Origin: JAJTFW01 sp046330075
GTDB lineage: Bacteria; Bacteroidota; Bacteroidia; AKYH767-A; OLB10
Length of the DNA: 64,000 nt
Reading direction: 5' to 3'
Assembly: GCA_046330075.1 (NCBI GenBank)
Contig: JAXLTL010000002.1
Location: 310,001 to 374,000 of the forward strand
The position numbers and the translations under genes were made by a program. The notes under the pieces are model-generated. The model saw only the letters and a program-made list of their open reading frames with translations, was not told where the DNA came from and did not search any database. Shown piece after piece: positions 42,688 through 51,507 of the stretch (position 1 is the first letter of the stretch; each line of letters begins with the position of its first letter).

Positions 42688-43365
42688 ATGGGATTAGCTC
42701 AATTGACCCAAGGTAAGGGGTTCAAACAGTTCATGGCGAAACTGTACGGTTTCGGAGCTGCAATTGTAATTGTAGGGGCGCTCTTTAAAATTCAGCACTG
42801 GGAAGGTGCAGGTATCATGCTTACCGTGGGTCTGTTGACCGAAGCAGTTATCTTCTTCTTCTCTGCATTTGAACCTCCTCACGAAGAAGTAGATTGGTCA
42901 TTAGTGTATCCGGAACTTGCAGGAATGCATGAGCCAGGTGCCGACCGCAAAAAGCAAGTGAAAGGTTCCAACGATCCTGTAGCGCAGCAGCTTGACAAAT
43001 TACTCGCTGATGCGAAAATTGGTCCGGAACTGATCACCAGCCTGGGAACAGGACTGAAGTCACTCAGCGAAAACACTGCGAAGATGGCTTCAGTATCCAA
43101 TGCCGCACTTGCTACGGAAGAATATTCCAAGAACATCACTGCTGCCTCTAAAACTGTGAATACCCTTACACAGTCTTATGAAAAAGTAGCAACTGCGATG
43201 AACGGAATGTCTGTAGCCCATCAGGAGCTGTTGAACAACCTCAACGGAACCGTGGAAGACACCAAGCGGTACAAAGACGAAGTAAGCAAACTTGCCAAGA
43301 ACCTCGGCTCACTGAATACCATTTATGGTAACATGCTGACGGCGATGAACCCTAACGCGAAATAA
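42688..43365 (+). CDS. gldL: T9SS/gliding motor subunit GldL
   Basis: GldL (225 residues) is the cytoplasmic-membrane stator-like part of the proton-driven T9SS motor with GldM. Two membrane segments are visible, about residues 17-34 and 41-61. Charged residues in or next to them correspond to the proton path known from Flavobacterium GldL: Tyr20, Lys34, His37, Glu52 (in LLTEAVIFFFSAF) and Glu62. The cytoplasmic tail (~residues 95-225) is a predicted coiled coil. It lies between gldK and gldM with gaps of 107 and 54 bases. Confidence 0.95.
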   Translation: MGLAQLTQGKGFKQFMAKLYGFGAAIVIVGALFKIQHWEGAGIMLTVGLLTEAVIFFFSAFEPPHEEVDWSLVYPELAGMHEPGADRKKQVKGSNDPVAQQLDKLLADAKIGPELITSLGTGLKSLSENTAKMASVSNAALATEEYSKNITAASKTVNTLTQSYEKVATAMNGMSVAHQELLNNLNGTVEDTKRYKDEVSKLAKNLGSLNTIYGNMLTAMNPNAK

Positions 43366-43419
43366 TCGCAAGTGATTTTTCGTTATTTATTCATCAACCA
43401 AAAACCCTAAAACCGAAAA

Positions 43420-45006
43420 ATGGCAGGTGGCAAATTATCACCGAGGCAGAAGATGATCGGGATGATGTACCTGGTGTTAACAGCTCTGTTGGCACTGAAC
43501 GTCTCCAAAGAAATCATTAATGCTTTCGTTACGATAAACGATAGCCTCGAGACTACGGTGAAAAACCTCTCGGGAAAGAATAAGCAGGCATACGACGCAT
43601 TTGACAAACAAATGCAGAACGACAAAGCCAAAACCGAACCTTTCTTCAAGAAAGCACAGGTGGTGAAGGCGGAATGCGACAAGCTCGATAAGTATGTAAA
43701 TGCGCTCAAGGAAGAGTTGATTCGTACCACGGATAAAATGGAGCCAAATGCAAAGATGGTTCCGCTCCGCGAGATGAAATCACAGGACAATTACGATGAA
43801 CCTACACGTATTATGTGTGGTGACAAACAAGATGGTCGCGGACACAAGGCTACTGAATTGAAAGGTAAAATTGACGCGTTCAAAAAGAGCATCATTTCTA
43901 CCCTTGATGCCAAGGATCGTGATAAATTCACCAAACGTCTTGATGAACTCTTCAATACCAAGGATCCGGCTAAAACAACAGAGGACGGAAAGAAGACCTG
44001 GGAAATGGCCAACTTCTATCACAATCCTGTTGTAGCTACTGTTGCATTGCTCTCAAAAATTCAGACAGATATCAAGAATGCAGAATCAGAGATCGTAACA
44101 CATTTACTGACTGCTATCAACGCGGCTGACTTCAAATTCGATACTCTGGCTCCGAAGGTAATTGCACCTTCCAGCTATGTAATCGAAGGTCAGGAATACT
44201 CTGCAGATATCTTCCTCGCGGCAATGAGCTCAACCAGTGATCCTGAAATCACCGTTGGCGGATCTTCACTCACAGTAGACGGCGGAGTAGGTACGTATAA
44301 AGTACGTGCTTCCGGTGTTGGTGAGAAGAAGTATGCAGGTGTGATCAAGGTTAAGAAACCGGACAATACTTTCGAATCTTATCCTTTCGAAAGTTCTTAT
44401 ATCGTAGCGAAGCCATCAGCTTCAGTTGCTGCGGATAAGATGAACGTTATCTACATTGGTGTACCCAACCCGATTACCGTTTCAGTTCCCGGTGTTCCGG
44501 ATGAGAAAGTTAAAGCACTGCCTTCCGGCTTTACTTTAACACCTGATCCTAAACTGGGTAAAGGTCACTTCATCGCTGAAGCGAAAGGTAAGCCCGGCGA
44601 CGGAAAAGTAGTTGTAACTGCCGACTTCAACGGTAAACCGATGCAGATGGGCGAATTCAAGTTCCGTCTGAAGAGCATTCCTGATCCGGTTGCTAAAATC
44701 GGTGGTAAAAAGGATGGTGGTATTCCGAAGAGCGCACTCGCTGCTCAGCAGGGTATCATCCCGACCATGGAAGGCTTCGATTTCGAGTTATACCCGAAAG
44801 TACTTAGCTTCAAGATGAGCCGTTACGGTAAAGGCCGTGATCCCGTTGAGAAATCACAGGAAGGCGGTGGTGCATTGACCGGAGATATGAAATCGATCAT
44901 TGAACAGGCCCGTGCCGGTGACAAGATCCTGTTTGAGTATATCAAAGTTAGCATGCCTGACGGTACTGTCCGTATGGTGAACTCCATTCCGCTGACTGTA
45001 CAGTAA
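43420..45006 (+). CDS. gldM: T9SS/gliding motor subunit GldM
   Basis: GldM (528 residues) has a single N-terminal membrane helix (about 13-31, MMYLVLTALLALNVSKEI). A long periplasmic arm of helical D1 and Ig-like D2-D4 domains follows (VIEGQEYSADIFLAAMSS, GPN-type IYIGVPNPITVSVPG, and the C-terminal KMSRYGKGRDPVEKS). It spans the periplasm and passes rotary motion from GldL to the GldK/GldN ring. Family sequence and length are standard. It is third in the gldKLMN cluster. Confidence 0.95.
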   Translation: MAGGKLSPRQKMIGMMYLVLTALLALNVSKEIINAFVTINDSLETTVKNLSGKNKQAYDAFDKQMQNDKAKTEPFFKKAQVVKAECDKLDKYVNALKEELIRTTDKMEPNAKMVPLREMKSQDNYDEPTRIMCGDKQDGRGHKATELKGKIDAFKKSIISTLDAKDRDKFTKRLDELFNTKDPAKTTEDGKKTWEMANFYHNPVVATVALLSKIQTDIKNAESEIVTHLLTAINAADFKFDTLAPKVIAPSSYVIEGQEYSADIFLAAMSSTSDPEITVGGSSLTVDGGVGTYKVRASGVGEKKYAGVIKVKKPDNTFESYPFESSYIVAKPSASVAADKMNVIYIGVPNPITVSVPGVPDEKVKALPSGFTLTPDPKLGKGHFIAEAKGKPGDGKVVVTADFNGKPMQMGEFKFRLKSIPDPVAKIGGKKDGGIPKSALAAQQGIIPTMEGFDFELYPKVLSFKMSRYGKGRDPVEKSQEGGGALTGDMKSIIEQARAGDKILFEYIKVSMPDGTVRMVNSIPLTVQ

Positions 45007-45074
45007 GAAATCAACCGGAATTGCAACCGTGGCAATTACAAATCGTTTAAATTAAGATACACATCATAACATCC

Positions 45075-45923
45075 ATGAAAAAGTTCTTCCTGATGCTGGT
45101 TCTGTTCGCATTCGCGGCAGTTTCAGTAAATGCACAGAACGTGCTTGATGGGGTCTACGTAAAGGAAAATAACCCGGCCCGCCGAGTGATTCCCTATACC
45201 TATCTCCGTGAAGCAGATGTGATGTGGGCCAAGCGTATCTGGCGCCATATTGATCTGAATGAAAAGATCAATGCTCCGCTTCGTTATCCAAAGACCGGTG
45301 ATACCAAGGATCGCAAGAACCTGATCAACGTGTTGATGGATGCCGCGAAGGAGGGAAGCCTTACCGCTTATGACCCACAGGACGATGAGTTTACCCTGCC
45401 AATGACCCAGGAGCAGTTCTCCAAGGTGGGCGGTGCAGATTCCATCCAGATTAAAGTAACACGTGCAGAACCTCCGTATGACGAATATGACTCTACCGTT
45501 TTCAGGGCATTTAACCCCGATGACGTTGTACAGTACCGTTTGAAAGAGGAGTGGTTCTTCGACAAGCAGCGTTCAGAACTGAAGTGCAGGATTATCGGAA
45601 TGTGTCCGATGATTCTTGCCCGCGATCAGGAAGGTAACCTGATCGAAGGTGGCCAGAAAAAGCTTCTCTTCTGGATCTACTATCCGGAAGCGCGTCCCAT
45701 TCTCGCGAATGCGGAAGTAGCTAACCGTTTCAATTCTGCGCAGCGTATGACCTTTGAGGATGTGTTTCAGAAACGCATGTTCAACAGTTATATCATTAAA
45801 GAAGATAACGTCTATAACCGCAGGGTGGATGATTACAAAGTGAATCCGCTGGATGCCTTGCTCGAGTCAGAGCGTATCAAGCAGGATATGATCAATTTTG
45901 AAATCGATCTCTGGGAATACTAA
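45075..45923 (+). CDS. gldN: T9SS ring protein GldN/PorN
   Basis: GldN (282 residues) has a signal peptide (MKKFFLMLVLFAFAAVSVNAQ) and characteristic blocks: VYVKENNPARRVIPYTYLREADVMWAK (split over ~30-55), LKEEWFFDKQRSELKCRIIG and LFWIYYPEARPILANAEV. It binds GldK to make the periplasmic ring of the T9SS. It is the last gene of the cluster, closed by a strong terminator 17 bases after the stop. Confidence 0.95.
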   Translation: MKKFFLMLVLFAFAAVSVNAQNVLDGVYVKENNPARRVIPYTYLREADVMWAKRIWRHIDLNEKINAPLRYPKTGDTKDRKNLINVLMDAAKEGSLTAYDPQDDEFTLPMTQEQFSKVGGADSIQIKVTRAEPPYDEYDSTVFRAFNPDDVVQYRLKEEWFFDKQRSELKCRIIGMCPMILARDQEGNLIEGGQKKLLFWIYYPEARPILANAEVANRFNSAQRMTFEDVFQKRMFNSYIIKEDNVYNRRVDDYKVNPLDALLESERIKQDMINFEIDLWEY

Positions 45924-45940
45924 GATGTTGTAATATTTGC

Positions 45941-45975
45941 AAAGGGCTCCTTCCACGGAGCCCTTTGTTTTTTTT
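45941..45975 (+). terminator. Intrinsic terminator after gldN
   Basis: AAAGGGCTCC-ttccac-GGAGCCCTTT is followed by gtttttttt: a perfect 10-bp stem and a long T-tract. It also shows that the downstream gene cannot start at 45937, where an in-frame ATG occurs. Confidence 0.9.
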
Positions 45976-46002
45976 ATCCTTTCCTGTTTGCCACTACTTC
46001 CG

Positions 46003-46010
46003 TTACTTTG
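46003..46010 (+). promoter_or_regulatory. -7-like promoter box of the CocE-type hydrolase gene
   Basis: TTACTTTG, close to TAnnTTTG (one-base shorter spacer), lies four bases before the ATG at 46015 and just after the gldN terminator. Confidence 0.35.
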
Positions 46011-46014
46011 CAGG

Positions 46015-48279
46015 ATGTGTAAACGGATATTACTTTTTCTGTCCCTGTGTTTGAAAGGGATGCTGACGGCCGGTGCGCAGGATATCAGGGTAAATTCATC
46101 TGCGCTTACGGATCACAAAGCATTGCCCGGTGCTGTCCGGAGTATCGCCGTGCAGCTGCTGGATGGGATGACCGTAATGGATTCAGTTACCGATCTCGAT
46201 CATCTTTTCCGGTTGCAGTTATGTGCCGGAAGATATGAGGAAGCTGTAAAGTCACTCAGGCTCTTTCGGGCAATTCAGCCTGATCAGCAGTGGGACGGTC
46301 TGCCAGCGCTGGGCGTTCAGTTTGAGTTGTTTGCTGAAGTAAAACCAATGTTTCAGAATTCTGGAGCAGACAGTGCAGCGCTCATCCGTACTGTGCTCGA
46401 CCGGATTTACAACGCACTGCCACTCTCCTCGCGGCCGTATGTGCAGACGTTTTTTCATCCCGATCTGGAAGGACTTCAGGCACGTTATCAGCAGTTATTG
46501 TCAAAAATAATGGCCGCTCCGAAAGGAAAAGTGGCAAGGGAGGATGCGATTCGGTTTTGCCGGTTGTATCTGTCGATTACGATCGCAGGAGAGCTTAACA
46601 AAGCGGCGCTCCGGTATCTGGAAGATGAAGACAATAAAAATTATGTGATAGAGGACAGCCTCATGATTCCGGGTGATGATTCAGCGAAACTAACGGCTGT
46701 GGTTGTACGAAAACAGGATCTTACAGATCCGCTCCCTGTAATTCTGGTGTATTCCATCTATGCAGGGCCGGGCGATCTGGGCATTGCCAAAGCAGCAGCC
46801 GATCACGGTTATGTGGGAGTAGTAGTGAATACACGCGGGAAATTTCTCAGCAATGGACCAGTAGTTCCGTTTGAAAAGGATGCAGATGATATCTGGCCTG
46901 TACTGGATTACCTCTCAAAACAGGATTACTGCGATGGGCGCATTGGCATGTATGGTGGAAGCTATCTGGGTTTTTCACAATGGAGTGCAGCAAAGAAAAT
47001 GCACCCGGCCCTGAAAACGATAGTTCCGCAGGTTGCAGTAGCACCCGGAATAGATTTCCCGGGAACAGGCGGAGTGATGAGTACCTATGTCTATCAATGG
47101 CTCCGCTATGTTTCAAATCATAAGCTATCCGATTACCTGAGCTTCAATAATGCAGCTTACTGGGATAGTCTGAATACAGTCTGGTATAACAGCGGCCTCC
47201 CGTTTCAGCAATTTGATTCAGTGGCCGGTAAGAAGGATTCCGTCTTCCAGAAATGGCTTCTTCATTCGCGGTTTGATTCCTGCTGGCAGCGCACCATACC
47301 TTATCGTGAAGAATATGCCGCAGTCAATATTCCAGTGCTGAGTATTACCGGTTACTTTGATGATGATCAATATGGCGCACTGTGGTATTATGATCAGCAT
47401 TGCCGCTACAATAAGCAGGCGACGCATTATCTGGTTATCGGTCCCTGGGATCATCTGGGTGCTCAGTCATCGCCCTCGCTGGAATACAGAGGTTATTCAA
47501 TTGATTCAACAGGGCAGGTGCAGATTACAGATCTTGTTTTTGCATGGATGGATCATGTTTTTCGTGACGGTCCCCTGCCCGAACTGCTGCAAGATAAAGT
47601 GAATCTGCAGGAGATGGGAGCAGATACCTGGTGGAGCGGAGCAACGTTAGCGTCAGGCCTGGCAGATTCCCTGCGTTTGCATCTCACCGGAGATATGCAG
47701 GGGAATTTTCTGCTCAGGCCTTCAGTGCCTGCTGTTTCAAAGCGAATAGTGCTTTCGAGAGAACGGGATGCAGTGCCGGAGAAGGCAGGGAGCTATGATG
47801 CGTCAGTTGCAGTACTGGACACAGTGCTGCCGGCGAAAGAAGGCATTTACTTCCGGTCGGATGAAATTTCGGATACCACGTATCTGCATGGCCGTTATAA
47901 CCTGCACCTGAAACTGATTGCCGATTGCTATGATGCTGACCTGATCACCCGACTCTACGAACAGAAGGCTGACGGAACCTTTTTTCTGCTTGGTACAGGC
48001 CTGAGGAGGATTTCTTTTGATGCCGGAACAGAAGAAGCAGATTTTATCGTGCCCGGTCAGCTGAAAGAAACGGATGTGCCTTCGTTGTATTTTTCAGAAA
48101 AGCAGTTGTTACCCGGTTCACGGCTGGTGTTATGGCTGGATATTCATGCTTCTAAGTCGTATGAGTTCAATACCGGTAGCCGGACACCCGTTTATCAGCA
48201 AGCGCGAAGTGGTTTCAATGGTATCCATCTGCAGTTACTTGGTGAATCATCGCTGACACTTCCCATCCGTAAAAAGTAA
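46015..48279 (+). CDS. CocE/NonD-family secreted alpha/beta-hydrolase (X-Pro dipeptidyl-peptidase type)
   Basis: This 754-residue protein has an N-terminal signal peptide (MCKRILLFLSLCLKGMLTAGAQ). The hydrolase domain has the nucleophile Ser316 in MYGGSYLGFSQW, the acid candidate Asp449-451 in GYFDDDQYG and the catalytic His480 in GPWDHLGAQ. The C-terminal jelly-roll domain of the S15/CocE family follows (about 560-750). Members cleave esters, Xaa-Pro peptides or beta-lactam acyl side chains; substrate specificity is open. No sorting domain is seen, so it is probably periplasmic. The frame is open to 45937, but that ATG overlaps the gldN terminator, so 46015 is chosen. It is flanked on both sides by terminators and is thus monocistronic. 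Confidence 0.9.
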   Translation: MCKRILLFLSLCLKGMLTAGAQDIRVNSSALTDHKALPGAVRSIAVQLLDGMTVMDSVTDLDHLFRLQLCAGRYEEAVKSLRLFRAIQPDQQWDGLPALGVQFELFAEVKPMFQNSGADSAALIRTVLDRIYNALPLSSRPYVQTFFHPDLEGLQARYQQLLSKIMAAPKGKVAREDAIRFCRLYLSITIAGELNKAALRYLEDEDNKNYVIEDSLMIPGDDSAKLTAVVVRKQDLTDPLPVILVYSIYAGPGDLGIAKAAADHGYVGVVVNTRGKFLSNGPVVPFEKDADDIWPVLDYLSKQDYCDGRIGMYGGSYLGFSQWSAAKKMHPALKTIVPQVAVAPGIDFPGTGGVMSTYVYQWLRYVSNHKLSDYLSFNNAAYWDSLNTVWYNSGLPFQQFDSVAGKKDSVFQKWLLHSRFDSCWQRTIPYREEYAAVNIPVLSITGYFDDDQYGALWYYDQHCRYNKQATHYLVIGPWDHLGAQSSPSLEYRGYSIDSTGQVQITDLVFAWMDHVFRDGPLPELLQDKVNLQEMGADTWWSGATLASGLADSLRLHLTGDMQGNFLLRPSVPAVSKRIVLSRERDAVPEKAGSYDASVAVLDTVLPAKEGIYFRSDEISDTTYLHGRYNLHLKLIADCYDADLITRLYEQKADGTFFLLGTGLRRISFDAGTEEADFIVPGQLKETDVPSLYFSEKQLLPGSRLVLWLDIHASKSYEFNTGSRTPVYQQARSGFNGIHLQLLGESSLTLPIRKK

Positions 48280-48306
48280 AAGAGGCCGGAATTTCCGGCC
48301 TCTTTG
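48278..48306. terminator. Bidirectional terminator after the hydrolase gene
   Basis: AAAAGAGGCCGGAA and TTTCCGGCCTCTTT form a perfect 13-bp palindrome at the stop codon of the hydrolase gene, positioned between two convergent genes. Confidence 0.75.
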
Positions 48307-48323
48307 TCAAGCTATATATCTGC

Positions 48324-50486
48324 TTAGTTTTTCTTTACTTCAATAACCATCATTTCTGTACGGCGGTTCAACTGGTGCATCTCTTCTGTACATGGTTCAT
48401 CATCACCGCAACTGTTCACCAGCACTGATTCACCGGTCCAGGTAACTTTAGCCAGCTGCTTTGGATTTACCCCTTTGTCGATGAGGTATTGACGGGCTGA
48501 CTTCGAGCGGTTTTGTGAGAGGCGTTCATTATATTCCTTTGTTGCACGGCTGTCGGTACTGGAGGAGAGTGAAATTTTTACGCCCGGATTTTCTTTCAGG
48601 AACGTGGCTACTTCATCCAGTACTTTTACTGCATCTTCCCGTACATTGTATTTGTCAAGGTCGTAGTATACGATTTTGAACCAATTCTCGAATGGAGAGA
48701 TTTCGCTCGCTTTCGACATCTCCACTGTATAATCGAGACTGCGTGGTGCTTCACCTTCCTGACCTTTCAGCATTACCACTTTCGGGCGGTAGCCGGGCAT
48801 GGATACAATCAGCTGTTCGTCCTTTTCAGGAATGAGTGGCTGCATGTACATACCCTGCAGATCGGTAGCACCGAGATCGCGTTGGGTAGCATCGTCGCGG
48901 ATCATGGCACCCGGTAATGGCTGTTTGGTTTCTGCATCAATAACGGTGATAGAGATCGCATATTTAGCCTCATTTTTTCCGAGTTCAATACGGATAAAGG
49001 GATCACCGGGGTATGTGGCAGATGTTTCAAAGTTTACAGTTGAATCACCCAGACCTTCAGCACTTCCTTTGAGGAAATATTTCAGATCAAATTCAGCAGG
49101 GAAATCGAAACGGCCGTTCTCGAGTGTAGTAAAGGACTGCATTTTTTCATCTGCCTTCAGTTCCACATGTGCATCTTTAATAGGCGTTCCGTCTTCTTTG
49201 CGGACAACGATACCTTTCACACGCAGACTCTTCTTCTTGAACGTGTAGATATCATCGTCGAAGCCTCTGTTGGCACGATTTGAGCTCAGGTAACCGACTT
49301 TGTTTTTCATGTCGTATACCATGCTGAAGTCATCATCGTAGGTGTTAATCGGGTAGCCCACATTTACGGGAATTGTAAATCGATAACCGAGGTCGCGGGT
49401 GAAGAAGATGTCAAGTCCGCCGAGGCCGGGAAGACCATCGGAGGCGTAGTAGAGGGTACCATCGTCCATCACCACCGGAAACACTTCATTTCCTTTTGTG
49501 TTGATGGTGTCGCCAAGATTTACCGGCTGGCTCCAGCCATTGCCTTGTTTGGTGCACATGAAGATATCCATTCCGCCTTTTGTGCCGGGCATATCGGATG
49601 CGAAGTACAAACGTTGTCCGTCCGCACTGATCGCCGGATGCGCGCAGTTGTAGTTGTCGCTGTTATAGGCAAAAGGTTCCAGCTTTCCCCAGTCATTGCT
49701 TCCTGAGCTTTTAGCCTTGAAGATTTTCAGTTTAACTACTTTATCGGAGCTCTTATGCACTTTGGTGCCTTCGATGTTATTACGGGTGATCCATACTTCA
49801 TCAGCTTTCTTGTTAAAGACTACAGGTCCGTCGTTGTATTTCGTCTGAAGGCTGGCGCTGAACTCTTCCGGAGCACGGAATTGATTTTCTTTACCGCGAC
49901 TGTAATACAGATCGAGGAAAGGCTGGTTGGTCCATGCATGTTTGCGCTCAATCAGCTCTGTTTTTTCACGTGAAGAAGCGAATACGATGCCGTCTTTATA
50001 CAGGGCAGCTCCGAAATCAGCATTCACAGAATTGATGTCGAGTTTTGTAACACTGTAATTGGATGAATCGATGAAGAAGCTCTGGTAAGTGTCAATGGCT
50101 TTTACAAAGGACTGTCCGCGTCCGTCGCCTTTATTGTCGAGGACGAAATCAGACATCCATTTCTTTGCCTGTGCAAATTTGCCGTTGTTCATCAATGCCT
50201 GACCATAGTAAAACTTATGGATGGGCAGTACGGTGGGCATTTTCATTGCTTTGGCATACCATACTTCCGCCATTTGACGATTGTTGGTGAGACGATAGCA
50301 GTCGGCCAGTTTAAAAGTAGCTTCCTGTAACGTGCTGTCCTTTTTCAGTGCCCTGGTATAATACGGGATAGCTTTCGGATAAGCCATCTGCTTATAAAAG
50401 AAGTCCCCTTTTCGAACCAGTCCTTTTTGAGCAATAACCGGCACCAGTGCGAGGGAAAGAATCAGAGATAACAGAATTTTTTTCAT
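48324..50486 (-). CDS. PorE-like OmpA-family protein (TPR, WD40-like, carboxypeptidase-regulatory, OmpA)
   Basis: This 720-residue envelope protein has a signal peptide (MKKILLSLILSLALVPVIAQ). In order it shows N-terminal TPR helices (~25-130), PD40/WD40-like propeller blades (~150-420; AHPAISADGQRLYFASDMPG, LSSNRANRGFDDDIY), a carboxypeptidase-regulatory-like domain (~430-500) and a second such domain. A C-terminal OmpA peptidoglycan-binding domain ends it (~610-720; VYYDLDKYNVREDAV ... NERLSQNRSKSARQYL). This is the architecture of PorE, a peptidoglycan-anchored T9SS partner. It is third in the adhesin-PorP-PorE unit, 24 bases behind PorP, supporting a joint role. Confidence 0.85.
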   Translation of the reverse strand: MKKILLSLILSLALVPVIAQKGLVRKGDFFYKQMAYPKAIPYYTRALKKDSTLQEATFKLADCYRLTNNRQMAEVWYAKAMKMPTVLPIHKFYYGQALMNNGKFAQAKKWMSDFVLDNKGDGRGQSFVKAIDTYQSFFIDSSNYSVTKLDINSVNADFGAALYKDGIVFASSREKTELIERKHAWTNQPFLDLYYSRGKENQFRAPEEFSASLQTKYNDGPVVFNKKADEVWITRNNIEGTKVHKSSDKVVKLKIFKAKSSGSNDWGKLEPFAYNSDNYNCAHPAISADGQRLYFASDMPGTKGGMDIFMCTKQGNGWSQPVNLGDTINTKGNEVFPVVMDDGTLYYASDGLPGLGGLDIFFTRDLGYRFTIPVNVGYPINTYDDDFSMVYDMKNKVGYLSSNRANRGFDDDIYTFKKKSLRVKGIVVRKEDGTPIKDAHVELKADEKMQSFTTLENGRFDFPAEFDLKYFLKGSAEGLGDSTVNFETSATYPGDPFIRIELGKNEAKYAISITVIDAETKQPLPGAMIRDDATQRDLGATDLQGMYMQPLIPEKDEQLIVSMPGYRPKVVMLKGQEGEAPRSLDYTVEMSKASEISPFENWFKIVYYDLDKYNVREDAVKVLDEVATFLKENPGVKISLSSSTDSRATKEYNERLSQNRSKSARQYLIDKGVNPKQLAKVTWTGESVLVNSCGDDEPCTEEMHQLNRRTEMMVIEVKKN

Positions 50487-50510
50487 GATGTAGGCGATGG
50501 TTGGTTTGGT

Positions 50511-51494
50511 TTAGAAATAGCGGGGTGTTACTACTTTGCTTTTATCGAAGGAGAAGTCGTATCCCAATGTGATCTCATGTGTACCATTGTTGAACTGGTT
50601 GAGCTGCGTCAGTGTATAGTCATACGAATAACCTAACCGGAGCTGCTTGTTCAGCTGGATCTGCATGATGGCCGCCCATGAATCGTTGGTTCTGTAGGAA
50701 CCACCAAGCCACAACACCTCATTCAGCAGGATGTGAGCACCGAGGTCGGCAATAACCGGAGAGCCGCTTACCACTTTTAACATGGCTGTGGATTTTAACT
50801 TAACGTTGTCATTAAGGTTAAATACATAACCACCCATCAGGTAATAGTGCCAGTAGGAGAAATTCATTTTATTGGTTCCCTTTCCTGTAACGGCATCTAC
50901 TTTGTTCTGCAGCATGCGGGGAATAGAGAGCCCGACGTAATAATGACGGCTTGAGAAATAGGTGCCGAAGCCGACATTGGGTACAGTGAGTTTGGGTGTA
51001 CCCATAAAGGAATAATCACCCTGATCCTGGGTTTTTACTTCCAGCAGTTGTTCCTGATGGTGAATGATACCACCTGATACTGCCATGGAGAAGAAGCCTT
51101 TTTGCATAGGAATCCGGTATGCATAGTTTCCGAATACAGAAAGATCCTTGGTTACACCAATTTCTTCGTGGAGGAGGTTCAGTCCCACCCCGATTTTTTC
51201 ATTTCTCAGCGGCGTGTGCGCACTGAAAGTTTGTGTTTTTGGCGCACCTTCAATACCTACCCATTGATTTCGGTAGAGGGCAGTCATCGCCATGTGTTCT
51301 CTCGATCCGGCGTAGGCAGGATTGATAAACATTTCATTGTACATGTACTGGGTAAACTGCGGTTCAAACTGTGCGTTTGCCTGCGTTACGGCCAGTACGG
51401 TAAGAGTCAGCAAAATGAGGCTTTTTCTTACATTTCCTTTCAGCTTCTTCATGATTAGCCGGGCTGTTATAGTGGTTATTTTTTTCTGTTTCAT
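50511..51494 (-). CDS. PorP/SprF family T9SS membrane protein, second copy
   Basis: This 327-residue protein has the PorP_SprF pattern: FEPQFTQYMYNEMFINPAYAG, LYRNQWVGIEGAPKTQTFSAHTP and the C-terminal GYSYDYTLTQLNQFNNGTHEI. SprF in Flavobacterium is needed for surface display of SprB, a type B-sorted adhesin, and its gene is next to sprB. The arrangement here is the same: it starts 13 bases after the adhesin stop. The first 14 residues precede a normal signal peptide (MKKLKGNVRKSLILLTLTVL), so an ATG at 51452 is an alternative start. It is paralogous to 40220-41134. Confidence 0.9.
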   Translation of the reverse strand: MKQKKITTITARLIMKKLKGNVRKSLILLTLTVLAVTQANAQFEPQFTQYMYNEMFINPAYAGSREHMAMTALYRNQWVGIEGAPKTQTFSAHTPLRNEKIGVGLNLLHEEIGVTKDLSVFGNYAYRIPMQKGFFSMAVSGGIIHHQEQLLEVKTQDQGDYSFMGTPKLTVPNVGFGTYFSSRHYYVGLSIPRMLQNKVDAVTGKGTNKMNFSYWHYYLMGGYVFNLNDNVKLKSTAMLKVVSGSPVIADLGAHILLNEVLWLGGSYRTNDSWAAIMQIQLNKQLRLGYSYDYTLTQLNQFNNGTHEITLGYDFSFDKSKVVTPRYF

Positions 51495-51507
51495 GAGTGT
51501 AGTTGGT

